The position numbers and the translations under genes were made by a program. 64,000 bases of DNA from Smittia aterrima (lineage: Eukaryota > Arthropoda > Insecta > Diptera > Chironomidae): contig CP093829.1 in NCBI GenBank assembly GCA_033063855.1, positions 2,862,243 through 2,926,242 of the forward strand, read 5' to 3'. Under the pieces are notes generated by a model that was given only the letters and a program-made list of their open reading frames with translations, was not told where the DNA came from and did no database searches. Shown one piece after another: positions 35,901-47,500 of this stretch. Numbering within the stretch: position 1 is the stretch's first letter; every line of letters begins with the position of its first letter.

Positions 35901-38548
35901 GAATTAGGATTCCTCCGATTCATCCTCTACACTCGAATCGGTAATCAAACGCTCAAGTGCTGATGCGGGAACAGCGAGAACTTACATAAATATTAATGAA
36001 AACCTTTTGAAATGATTTCATCCGAGGATTTTCGACTTTTATGCTCAAGAGCTCGGATTTGTTTTTCGTGAAATATCATGAAACGAAATGATTTTTTTTC
36101 CAACAGGTTTTGGAATTCTTTATTTGAATGTCGAGCTTTCAATGCAAATTGCATTGATCCTTTCGATACACACAAATATTCATGAAGCGATATCGCTAAT
36201 TGGAATGTCAAACTCTTCAGACAATTTTGGATGCGACCGGAAACTCTTTTTTTTATTGCGATGAGCATAACAATTAGCAAGAAATATTTTCGCGGTTGTT
36301 GATGACAATGAAAATTAAATGTTTTGTTCCAAATGAGAATCGAAATCAACCGCAATCGAGTTTGTGGTTGACGTTAAACGACCGAAATTCTCCTGAATAT
36401 TAAATCTGCGACAATGAAGGCAAGGGAATGTAAGAGTTGACAACATTTGCTTAAATAATTATCTTTCGTATGCTGGACACAAGCGGCAAAGCCACATAAG
36501 CAAACAGAAGGTGCGCGAAATAGCAAATGACAAATTTAGCTCGTCAATACAATTTTGTCTACAAATCCAATTAGGGATCTGAATCCGTTATGAGTTTATT
36601 GACACCAGAAATTTATTCTGCGCTTTACTGTTATCTTCAAGTTCTTTCAAAACTGTCCGCTGGCTCTTTCTTCTAGTCATGGAAATTTATTAGAACTTCT
36701 TCTTATTTATTTGGTTCTTGAAGAGATCTAAAGAGATCAAATTATCTTGTCGGAAAGTTAACCGAATCGAAACTGATAAAATAAAAGATTTCAGGTGAAA
36801 AAAGTAGTTGAGACGTTCAAGAGCCACTTTGGGAAAGTTTTCCGCTCGCTTTTATCCAATCAAATGGAAATTTAATCGATTTCGTTTGTCAAAAGTTTGA
36901 ACGATTCTTGAGAACAGGAAATTTATTGCGATCTAGAAGTTTTATTAATCCACACCTTTATAAAAGAAAATTGCAATCTTCTCCGACTCTAACGAATCTT
37001 TTTCATTATTCGAGAAATAATTGAGACAGAAAAATCTCATCACCAATTTAATTGGATTTTAAAATGGTCAGTTCGCTGCCAAAACCTCTACAAATGATTG
37101 CACAACTGCTGCTCATGATTTTTTATACTTTTCTTTATTTTCTTCCAGAGTGGCGAGTGGATTTCCCGATATGAGATCGTGTCTACTCAATCAAAAGCTC
37201 CAGATGCTTAACATTTGTATGGAGAGGAAGAACATTCGTGAGGGAAAACTTCCATTCGCAATGCAACTGCTGTCGCAGCAAGAAGGGAAAACTGATTCTG
37301 ACGATGAGTTCTTCGACTGCGATGAAGACAGAGTTGTTGATGATGAAGTAGATGCGCAACAGTCTCCATGGAATCCAGTTGGAAGAATTTCAAAATTGGG
37401 AAAAATGATGCTGATAGATTCGGATGAACCACTTTACATTCCCGTAACACAAGATCCCGTTCCGAAGACCGAAGATGAGTTGGAAGATGATGCAGAGATG
37501 TTGCTAAACGTTTCAGATAGCGAACTTCGAGCTCAATTGATGAGCGCTTCGTTGTTATCCGACATGGAAAGCTTTAAAGCAGCAAACCCTCAGGGAAAGT
37601 TGGAAGATTTTATTCGTTGGTATAGTCCAAGAGATTGGATTGAGGAAGATACAGATGAGCGAGATCCGTTTGGAAGGACAGGACATTTAAGTGAAAGAAT
37701 GAAGATTCCGGGTAACACTTGGCAAACAGTTTGGAGCTCAGCAAAGGCAGTTCCAGCTCGACGTCAAAAAAGACTTTTTGACGATACGAAAGAAGCTGAA
37801 AAAGTTTTGCATTTCTTCGAATCACAAACTCTTGGCAACATCGGTCAGATGACAATAGCTCCAATCTTTCATTCTTCGTTATTGAAGCTTCAGAGTGAAG
37901 CCGAAGCTGTGAAGAATTTTATTCCTAACGTTAAGGAGATTGAGGATAAACTTAAGCAAGCTTGCTGCTCATTGTCTCGTGAGAAGTGGAACGGTTCGAA
38001 GAATATTTCAAGGAATAAGTGGGAGATGGTCACGAACGACATCTCGGAAATGGAACTGTCAATCAATCAAGCCAGGAGCATCCTGAAGAAACTGTATCCA
38101 GACAGGAGCAATCTAGGTGATGACGTGAGTTCCGATGCAACTCCTCGTTTCATTCTCTCTAAATCATTTTTCATTTGAAGGACAAAAAATTGCTGAACTC
38201 TCTGATGAAATGTCATGACACTGAGTTAAATGAAGGAGCAAAGAACGTTATTGGAGTCCGAGTCATGTACATGTTCAACGTAGCTCGAGCGACTCAGAAT
38301 GAGCAACGGGCAGAGGACCATGCTTGGGTAAAAGTAAAATCCGCTCAATTACCAGAATTTCATTTTAATGTTTTCATTTCTCCATTCAGAGCCTCCCCGA
38401 CCCGATCGAGAAACAGTTTACGCTTCGTCTGTCAGGACAAACGGTAAACCAAGGCGTCGGTGGACCGCAATTTCTGCGGGCGATTTTATCGTCGAGCGAA
38501 TTTCGATTGTGCGGAGCTTTTAGTCAAAACACGACGTTCGCATCGTAA
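20966..38548 (+). CDS. RAB3GAP1: Rab3 GTPase-activating protein catalytic subunit
   Basis: Five exons, 20966-22243, 22296-22468, 37149-38124, 38181-38327 and 38390-38548, give 910 residues (human 981). The start MGNEELFDDEFYQEDFSTAS, then IKSSAPDSLVHRLSILLANI in exon 2, and LLNQKLQMLN, EPLYIPVTQD, SDMESFKAANP, FIRWYSPRDW and PARRQKRLFDDTKEAEKVLH in exon 3, are all close to human RAB3GAP1. The C-terminus keeps LCGAFSQNT. With RAB3GAP2 it forms a complex that is a GAP for Rab3 and an exchange factor for Rab18, acting on synaptic vesicles, ER and lipid droplets. The arginine cluster before LFDDT lies in the GAP region. Exons 2 and 3 are separated by a 14.7-kb intron that contains a complete antisense gene; the exon 2 end (phase 2) and exon 3 start match exactly (EGIPG then VASGFPDM). 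Confidence 0.96.
22469..26308 (+). other. RAB3GAP1 intron 2, part upstream of the nested gene
   Basis: No exon was recognised. A 112-codon frame at 25277-25615 resembles nothing known. A G-rich patch stands out at 25554-25584 in otherwise AT-rich DNA. A short GA repeat is near 25890. An imperfect hairpin (CTACGATAG/CTATCGTAG arms) is at 26200-26240, probably in the 3' UTR of the nested gene. Confidence 0.5.
26309..30661 (-). CDS. LRR and fibronectin-III single-pass membrane receptor, nested
   Basis: Eight exons on the minus strand: 30500-30661, 28906-30434, 28487-28840, 28270-28420, 26913-27058, 26748-26848, 26513-26687 and 26309-26438, all in phase, 915 residues. A signal peptide (about residues 1-24, after MFPKRLPYP) precedes an LRR-N cap (CPWHQDVPDLQASCLC). 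Roughly ten leucine-rich repeats follow, then an LRR-C cap (FLHCDCKLKWVAEWI, PQFCGSPGR). Next are a Ser/Thr-rich linker, an FN3 domain (SVIIQWDSDTSNILGFRVVY) and a transmembrane helix at about 657-680 followed by RRRSKK. The long tail is Ser/Arg-rich with SRSRD, and the C-terminus is RTGLVPL. The architecture suggests a neuronal or epithelial adhesion receptor, but I cannot name the orthologue. It lies entirely inside RAB3GAP1 intron 2. An upstream in-frame Met at 30697 is a possible longer start. The donor of exon 3 could be six bases further on (28481). Confidence 0.88.
27059..28269 (-). other. Intron of the nested LRR-FN3 gene
   Basis: A 1.2-kb intron between the tail exons at 28270-28420 and 26913-27058. 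No further exon was recognised. Confidence 0.5.
30662..37148. other. RAB3GAP1 intron 2, part downstream of the nested gene
   Basis: 6.5 kb without a recognisable exon on either strand. It covers the nested gene's promoter and 5' region and the last part of the host intron, ending in CTTTTCTTCCAG. TATAAAA strings occur near 33666 and 36959 but lead to no credible coding frame. No transposon or tRNA was recognised. Confidence 0.5.
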
Positions 38549-39938
38549 ACAATTCAATGCGTCTCGATTAAATTTAGTCGCCGAAGCACAATTTTCATTT
38601 TCGCTTCTACTTATGCAATTTCCATCATCACAATTGAGTCAATAAAAGATAATCCTTACAATGAAGCTTTTTGCTGCCTTTTGAAATTGAATCCATCACT
38701 GTCAACATTGCATCTCACGACATTCCGAATTTCAATTTCAATTCCCTTTGAGACGTTAATGAAGCGATTTAATCAATCAAACAAATAAAAGCTTTACATA
38801 TGAGAAGGAATGGAACGAATCTCTTTCAGATGCCAAACGAATGACGCAATCTATGCCTTCAAGCGGTGTGTTGTAGCTCGTTAAAAGTCGGTAAGCGATG
38901 TGGAATGTAAGCGAAAGAGTAAAAAGTTGCGACCTCAATTTTTGGTCAAGTGCTGAATGGAAATTATGAATTGTTCAGCTACGAACGTGCGGCTCTAACA
39001 CTGCGTCGCCTTTTTCTTTTTCTTCAGCACTGCTGCGAGAGTATCAACGACGTTGTGCAAGAGCATTTCATCTGGAAGATTAACAACTTGAGATTACAAA
39101 TAGTCGTTTTAAACCTCATTAGATGGAAGAGTTTTGTTGAGTGTTTAATTGCTTGAGATTTTGTTTCGATGATCCTTGTTAAAGAGTCTGACATGCAACA
39201 TTGTTTCAAAAGAAAAAAAAACCTTTAAAGAGACTTTAATCATCTTGAAATCGGCATTACAAAGATAATTAAACCGAAGCGTGAAACAACAAACAGCGAA
39301 TTTGATGGGAAAGTGAATCGAGACTTTACGCTATGTTGTGAGACAGAAATTAAATTGAAAATCGAATTCGATTGTTATGGAATGAAATCAGTTCGTGACG
39401 CAACAAAAAACATTTTTCCCACCAAACTTGACAAAACTAAAAGTTCTCATTCGCTTGGAAAAATTATGCAAACACATTTGAAGAAGATAATTTTATTCCA
39501 TTTGAGTTTTGTCTCAAGCGACGTGTCATGTTCTGGAACAGAATTGTTGGGGACGTTTCGTTAATCACGGCGGTGCAGCTTCTCGCAATTAAGTCCAATT
39601 TAGACTCACTGGCTCTGATGGTTTTAGTTTCTCATCAGTCAATGTCACGACCAAGCTTTTTAAAAGCAATTCTGGAAATTTATGGAAATTTAAAAGCTTC
39701 ACTCACAAACGTTTTACGCTCCAAAAATGAAACGAATGCAGTTCTCACGCAATTTTCATGTTTTTCTTTCTCCTGCGCTTCAACGGTAAATGTCTCAATT
39801 CAATTGAGCCAGTTCAGACATGAAAGCAGCAGAAAAATGCAATTGCGTGCTTGAAAGAAACAATTGTCGGTATTTAATGGAATTAGATTCTTCGTTGATT
39901 AGAACTCTCGTCCATTAGAGTTAAATTGTGATATCATT

Positions 39939-39975
39939 CTCGAAGCACTTCGGTCCTTTTCCGAAATGCTTCGAG
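39939..39975. other. Stable short hairpin, 15-bp stem
   Basis: The arms CTCGAAGCACTTCGG and CCGAAATGCTTCGAG flank a 7-base loop. There is one mismatch on the + strand; read on the - strand the same position becomes a G-U wobble, so the RNA would pair throughout. Confidence 0.75.
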
Positions 39976-42900
39976 TCGAGGCTTAATATCGTCATGAAAC
40001 GAAGCACTGTTCAAATGTCAGCAGAAACCCATGCAATTAAAAAGATACGTTCGGCCATCATCGCCTTCATGTTCTCACATAAAACGTCGCATCAAAAGTT
40101 GGAAGCGAGAGTCGTTTAAAAATTTATCTCGCTGTCCTGACCGACATTCGTCGTTTGCAAGCCGAATCACACGAAAACTATTCCGAGTCATGCAACATCT
40201 TACGCTTCAAGATATCCACGCAATCCGTCTCGAGATGATTCAACATACTCGCGTGATTCTAGTTGTCGAACTTATTTTGTTTGACTTTCTCTCGTCTCTC
40301 TGAAGATTCGGGTTAACGAAAGTATTTCGCTTTAAATGGTCCACAGTCGTTCTAGTTTTTTTCGTTTTAAAAAACGAAAGTCTGAATAAACAAGCCACAC
40401 AATAACTCATAATTCTCACGGCACAATGACCGTCAATGAAATGATTTTAATTGACTTTTAATTTGGTGCAGAGGGATTATTTTATTTTATTTTATCGACA
40501 GCGAAATAAATCACCAAAAAAATCTTTAATTGACGAATTGATTTTAAAATCCTTCAATAATCATTAATGTTGAAATAATTTCCTGTGTCTGGTAGGAAGC
40601 TTCAATTGATATTGATTTATTAATTGACGAGCATGAAGCTTCACAAGCTTTTACTTCATTCGCTACAGCAACAGTTGAACAACTTGTCATTTTGACATGT
40701 TGACACCTTCTTCTTCACTCGATTCGTCGCATGTTGTGCCGCTTCGCATTTCCTGACACTCGAATTATTATGACAAATGTGAGCTTCGAAGACTTCAAAC
40801 CTCCGAAGAGATCACGCATCAAAACGACAAATATTTTCTGACTTTGACGCGCTTTTGATGGAAGCCTCGTCATGGAAATTTATTCGCGGGAAGCTTCAGC
40901 TGTGACATTGAATCGCGTTCAGTAATTAATTAGAAAACTTGAAATTAATTCCGCTCATTGTTCGCGATCACTTAAAATTCACTCGCAGTCGATTTAGAAC
41001 ATTTTCAATTTCGACATTCTTTCAGTCACGACCAGGGGAGTCGAGTTGCTTATTAAATTTCTAAATCATCCTCGGCCTTGATTGTCGTTCGACTTTTTAG
41101 TTGTTATAGATTTTCTCTCGGGTTATTGACTGAAGGCGGTTCTCGTTTTTTTTTGTGAAACGACAAACGAAGTTCATGGCGCTCTCACGTAGCTCGTACA
41201 TCTTTCGCGATTTATCGCTTCAATGTTTCACGAAAGCAACGCGCAGTGAAAATCACTCGGAATGACGTCGAAGCGAGAAAAAGACTTGAAAGATCTGCAC
41301 GGAATTTCTTTTCTTATCATCCCGCAATAAATTAGGATTCGACAAGTCGAGACGAGACGATTCGAGGCGTTCGTTTCATTTGAAGACGTAGCTTATACAA
41401 AATTAGTTTTGGAAATGTTCTAAAGGCTCGAAATCGCTTTTTGAATAATGATGAATTCTCGTTCTATTGGCGGGCGTGAGAATATCTCTCAATCACAAAG
41501 AATTTTAGATTGAACGACTGATGCCTTCAAGCAATCAAAAGCTGATTAAATTGAGATTCTTTTTCTTTCTAATCGGAAAACGTTTTAGAAAGATTTTCTT
41601 TCTTCTTTTCTCTGCTTTCATTTCATCTCTCGAAGCTTACGTGAAGTTAGTCAGAACAAAGTTCCGGATCGTTGCTGCTCGATCGACCTAAACGAAACAC
41701 TTTTCGGGTTCTTTAAAGTTGTTTCGTGACACGTCGGAGGGCGGATATGATTCACTCGATGATTGTCGCACCTTTCCATAAACAAGAAACAATTATCATA
41801 TTTTAAGAAGCAGCAATCTTCCTAAACGAACGGCGCACTCCTCAGGTACGAAACGTCGACGTTTTTACACAACAATCTGACGTTATTTAGTGTTGATGCG
41901 TGCTCTGTTTTGATATTCTTCTGAGCTTAGTGAATTGTTTCTTCGTTTTTATTTCTTCTGAGATGAGGTAAGTAGATTCCGGATTGTTTGTCTTTAAGAT
42001 CCAAAACGGTTTAATTCTTCTTCTATGCAACTTTAAGTGGCTCAAATGCAACCAGTTTATTGCAGAAGTAGACGCAGGTTTGATAGCAACTCTCTCGTTT
42101 ATTGATTGAGCCGAAGTGAATAGAAAAGCTTCAACTCGTGCTTGCTACAATTGAGTTGAAGATTTCGCAATTATTCTATTTCTCATGCTGGCGAATCAAC
42201 CACAGGTTGTCGATGTATGAGAGGAGTTAACGGTATCGCGTAATATTGTTAAGTCTACACAGAATTTGTTAGCGCAGAGAAGAGCCGAGTAAAAGCATAA
42301 ACGCCTTCATTGTGAATGTAAAAAGAACTGTCGATGCGACTTTAATTGAAGCTCGTAAGCTCACTCCATCGCCTCGCAGCAGCAAAAGTATGAAAAAATC
42401 ATTTGGATTTCGTAATTAAGCTCAACAGTTATTCCTTTTTATTACTTTAGAGTTTTGTTTTCACTTTGAATTCTTCTTTCGAGAATCTTTGTTTGGATCA
42501 AAGGAAAAGTTTTCACTTCTTCGATTTCGTAAGTTTAAATATTTGAAGAGAGACGATACAAAGTTTTCAATCTTCGAGTCGTATTGTTGGTTCATTTAAT
42601 TCGTTCTCTGGATTTATTCATCAGCCGCATAAATTCGCTCACTTTGTTTATGAAGTTTTATCTCCTGAATAATTCAAAAGCATTGAATGATTAAATTTTA
42701 AAACATCGACCGAGTTTTCCGATAAATTTAAAGAACTCTCGCGAGCTCCCGAGTCGTTGTGGCCTTTAAGCTCATAAAAACTTTTCCCATACGACAAATA
42801 AATTCTCGCTTCTGCCGACAATAAAATTACTTTTCGATTATTTGAACATCCTCCCATTGCCATCGCTTCTTTATTGCTGAAACCATCTTAAAAATCGATC

Positions 42901-44493
42901 CGCAAATTGTCGCTTTGGTGTCGACGTTGAATGAAGCCAGTAAAGTAATGTATGGAAATACTTAAGAATATTCATGTCAAGAATGTCGATGTCTTTTATG
43001 CATGACAAAGGATGAATCCTGCCACGCTCCTTGATCTTTCAAACGCATTTTAACGAAAGGTATGAATTACTTTAGTTGACGTAAGTCACGGTTCGAGAAA
43101 TTCTCAGAATTCTTTCTTCAGATCTCAATGTGATACGGCACGATTGGGGACATGAAGGTGCAGCACGTCAAGTTATAATGTCTTTGTTGTTTTTTTGAGC
43201 CTTCGTCTCAACCACACAAAAAGAAGATTTTTTTTCTTCTTCAAACTTTCGATTACATTTTGTCATTCTTGTGAAACCAAAAAGAAATAAATTTATGGCA
43301 CACGAATCTTATTTTTCTTTCATCATTTTGGGCGCGAGTTGATAACTTTCTCATCTCTCTTTATTTTCTTCTCGTTATTGGAAGACGAAGCAGAAGCTGA
43401 TGATAAACAAAATTCAATGAAAAACCTTAAAAAATAATCTCTCCATCTTAAAGAGACTTTTCGGCTAAAGGGATGTTTGCTTTAGAAATTCTTTCCCTCT
43501 ATCTTCACTTTGCCTGCTTCCCGCGTTTAATTTTTAATTCCTACTCGGAGTAGAGTGTAAGAGAGAGCGAGCGATCTCTCATCGTGTGCAACGTATAAAA
43601 GTAATTCAACAGGCAAGACGAGGATTGTTGTAAGTGAACTCATCCATTCACTTCCTTCCGCAAGGATATTCACTTTGAGGCTCTCACATTTTATAGGAAA
43701 GAATAAAATTAAAATTTACCACAATTAGTCGGCTTCGATGAAACTATCTCCTCTCACATCAACTTGACCAACTTTATTTTATTTTTCTCCACCACTTTTT
43801 CTTTTCTTCTTTCTGATCTCTTATCCAACAGCAGAAAGAAATAAAAATTCTTCTTAAAGATTATAACGGCACCTTTATTAGTTTTAACAGAGTGGAAAAT
43901 CTGAATTTTTGATGGAATTGGAATTTGCAGAACAAAATATTTTTTGTTTATTTGAATTATTGTGAAATATTATTTTATCGAGTGAACTTTTTTTCCGACG
44001 AAATCTCTCCACTTCGCTGTCATTTATTATTCAAGCACAATTTGTTACAATTCCGCTCGAAGTTTATTTATTTTTTTTAAAGCGACAGAAAATATTTTAA
44101 ACAACTCTTTTATCATAAAACGATATTGCGATATGATTTTTTTCTTTCTTCATAAATTATTCAACTTTCTTTGCCTTTCATAACACAACAACGCGAAATT
44201 GACGGAGGAGAAAAAAAAACTAAACTTCTTAACTTTTTTTCTATTCTTCTTTGCTATTGTTCTACTCAGAGGCTCATCCCAATCATAAACTTAAGAAATA
44301 TTCTTCTCGCGGTCTAAAGACTCTCCAGAAAAAAACGATGTTTACAGTCCAGAGGTTCGCAGGTGACTAACGAACGCACAGCTGAAAATTTGTGAGGAGA
44401 TGTGTTGGATGCAGAACATGACACAGAAAGAATCCAAAACAAGTTCATAAAGAGAAAGAGAGCTAATGCTAAAATTTTACTCTCTCAGAGAAA

Positions 44494-44515
44494 AGTTTAT
44501 GCTTTAGCATAAACT
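44494..44515. repeat. Perfect inverted repeat, 10-bp arms
   Basis: AGTTTATGCT, two bases, then AGCATAAACT. A near-perfect palindrome in gene-free DNA, function unknown. Confidence 0.8.
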
Positions 44516-47500
44516 GGAAGCTTTTTTTCTTCTCTTCACGACCAAACTGTCGTGGATTTTAAAGCACTTTGTTTATTTGTTTTCTGTTCATGATAAGCGT
44601 CGGAAGCTGAGAAGAAGCTTTAAAAAGTAATCAAAGTTCAGAAACTCGCGTAAAAATTATTTTCTTCCTTTATTGCCATTGATTTTTAATAATAAGTTCC
44701 TTCGAAAGAGTTGGAAAGATTGGAGATTCATCTTTTAAGTTAAAAACTTTGAATGAGATATTTTTGTTTCGGGTCTCGCCAAAACGACAATTTCTTTAGG
44801 AGATATTTGAAAGCGATGTAACAAAGAAAGTTCAGTAGCTAACCAACCCACATCGATTTCTGTTTCAAAAGAAAAATGTTCATCTAATCGAAAAGTAATT
44901 TTATTGTCGGCGAAAATTTATTTGTCATTTGGGAAAACTTTTCTCCTTTTTTTTCATTGACTTAAGGACATCGATTATTATAGCCATCGCCTTTCCTTCC
45001 TCGCCCGGATCGAGTTGAAGAACGTGAACACTTTAAATTTATCGGAAAGCTCTTGAATAATTGAACATGATACATTGCAAATAGTGGAAGACTCGAAGAA
45101 AGAATTCCAAGTTCCATAAGCTCCCGAAATAAATTTATGAATTCCCATTCATGAAATTTTTAAATAAATTAAATATTTTGCAATTCATGCTCGAAAATTG
45201 AAAACTACAACAGCAATTTATTTTGCTCCGTTCAATTATTTAAAACCCGGAATATCGAAGATTCCAGAAACGAAATTTCTAGGCTAATGATTGTAAATAT
45301 TTGACTTTCAAGAACTATCTCTAATCTTAGAATTCAAGATGTTTGATCATTAGACAATGCTCAGCTTTTGTGCTTAAGATTTGCTTTTCATTCGCTCGTT
45401 GGCTTAGGTTTGTCTACCGTTAACTATTTATTCACTTACATCGTGTGCTTTGTTGGTTCGCCAGCATGAATCAATCCAATTATCATTAGGAATTCATGAT
45501 TTAAAGCGTCTCACTAGGAAAACTTGTTGAAACTAGTGGCAACTTCACTAAAATCTCATTTTGGCAACGCAAGCTGCTGGAGGAGGAAAAAAATAGTTTC
45601 GACATAAGGAAAAGTTTAGTTCGTGAACAAACAACTTTATTTAATCGTGTCGCTTAAGAACGAGTTAGATGTCGCACTTTATTGAACGGTAACTACGATG
45701 CTAACGGGCGCTGAAAACTTGAATTCTTTACTCACCCTTCTTCAGTTATTGGCAAGTTCTCATGAATGTTGAGGAACAAGAACTCGAGTAATTTCAAAAG
45801 CTGAGCAGATGATAACGATAGAATAGTTTAGCGGCTAATGAATTCTTCAAAACACAAAATATTCTTCGAAACAAATTCCTCGGAATTTTGGATTTTGCTT
45901 GCGACAGTTCTCGCTCGAAAGCTCTAAATTATTTAGGTTTCGTAACTTTTCACAAGAACTCGATCGTAAAACATTTGCACGGCTGAGTTTGCCTTGTACG
46001 TGATATTTTGTGTCTATTGAAGAAAGAACTTTCGAAGCAATTGCATGTCCCATGCGCATTTACCAATATTAAAGGCGAACGCTGAATATTTCTTGTATCG
46101 ATTTTAAGAGGAAATATTAAAAGGAATTAGAATATTCTCCAAGCTCTAAACGAGTCGATGCTCTTTAAACAAATTGAATTGGTTCGTTCATAAATTACGT
46201 AGCAGAAGAGAGAATGCACTAACGAACAATCTCTTTCCTTTCAGTTTGACTTATTAAACTCTTCAATGATTATCTTTCGACTTAAGGAGAAGTCAGAACG
46301 ATTCAAATCGACACATAAAACAATTTAAACTCTGATGAGTTTGTTCGGCTTTTACGAAACAAATTCCTTTCGATATTTTAAGCTTTCAACAAAATTTAAA
46401 TTCAAATTTTCTCTTGGTGCATAGTAGAAAGGAAAACTTTTTCATCTCGCAGAGATGCATTAAATCTTATTTTATATGTGGAATTATAATGCACGGTCTT
46501 AGAAAATGCATTTGTAACATCGGGTGTGCTGTGGTTTCAAATGTTTTTCTGTAAATAATATTTCGCGAACTTCGCTAGCTTCTCTGTCATGCAAGAGTGA
46601 GATTGTCGGCGGAGGAGCTGTTAACCGGAAACCGTCGCACAAATTATGATAAAAAAGAATTGAAAACTTTTCATGTGCAACTTGATCCTTTGCTAGCTTC
46701 ACAAATTAAACTCTGAGGCATTGCACAAACGCAAAGTTTTCTCGGGGCTGTGAACTCAGCGATTTTAATATTCTGAAGAAAGTTATCGAATCAGTTTCCC
46801 ATTGAATAGAAGCATTCATGTGAGGAAAAGGAACACAAACTTCATCGTCATTGCGAATGTTTCTTCTCGACGACATCAAGAAAAAAGTCGTTTGAAGAGT
46901 AATTTCGAGCAAATGAATTCCATCAACTCATGTTGATGATAAACACGTTCTAATTATATCGCGCGTCGATGACTCAGTCACAGGCATTGTGTTACTCGAA
47001 TCTTTACGATGAACAGATTTTATTGAAGTCGTGAAGTTGATTTTTATCTCGCCAAAGAGAACAAACATCAGTTAGCGAGAATCAAATCAATAAAACTGTT
47101 AGAACAAACTGCATCTCTCTCTCTTTTGTCTTTTTTACTAGCAGCAAGCAGCCAAAGATTTGTTTGGAATACCTCGAATAGTTCTTCTTTTGTGCTTCCA
47201 TGAAAAATTGCATTCGACAAGCTTTTTGTCAACTAACAATTCCACAGCGTGATCGTTTGGTTTTTAATCCCGCGCAAGGGAGAGAGGCATCAATAAATCT
47301 GCGCTTTATGAAAGCTCTCAAAAGCATGAGCTTAGTATCGTCATTACAAACGAACGGAGGCAGCTAAAAGTTGTGGTCGTCGCTTTTATTCTCTCCCAAC
47401 TTTATGATGATGTTTCTGGGTTCATAAACTTTTCAATCTTGTAATTTATCCGTTTCGCTTGCGCTATCTGACATGAGCTATGAACGCGACGCTATAAATG

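Noticed and set aside
35993..36355. 120-codon minus-strand frame
   Set aside because: No domain, no splice context and typical intronic composition.
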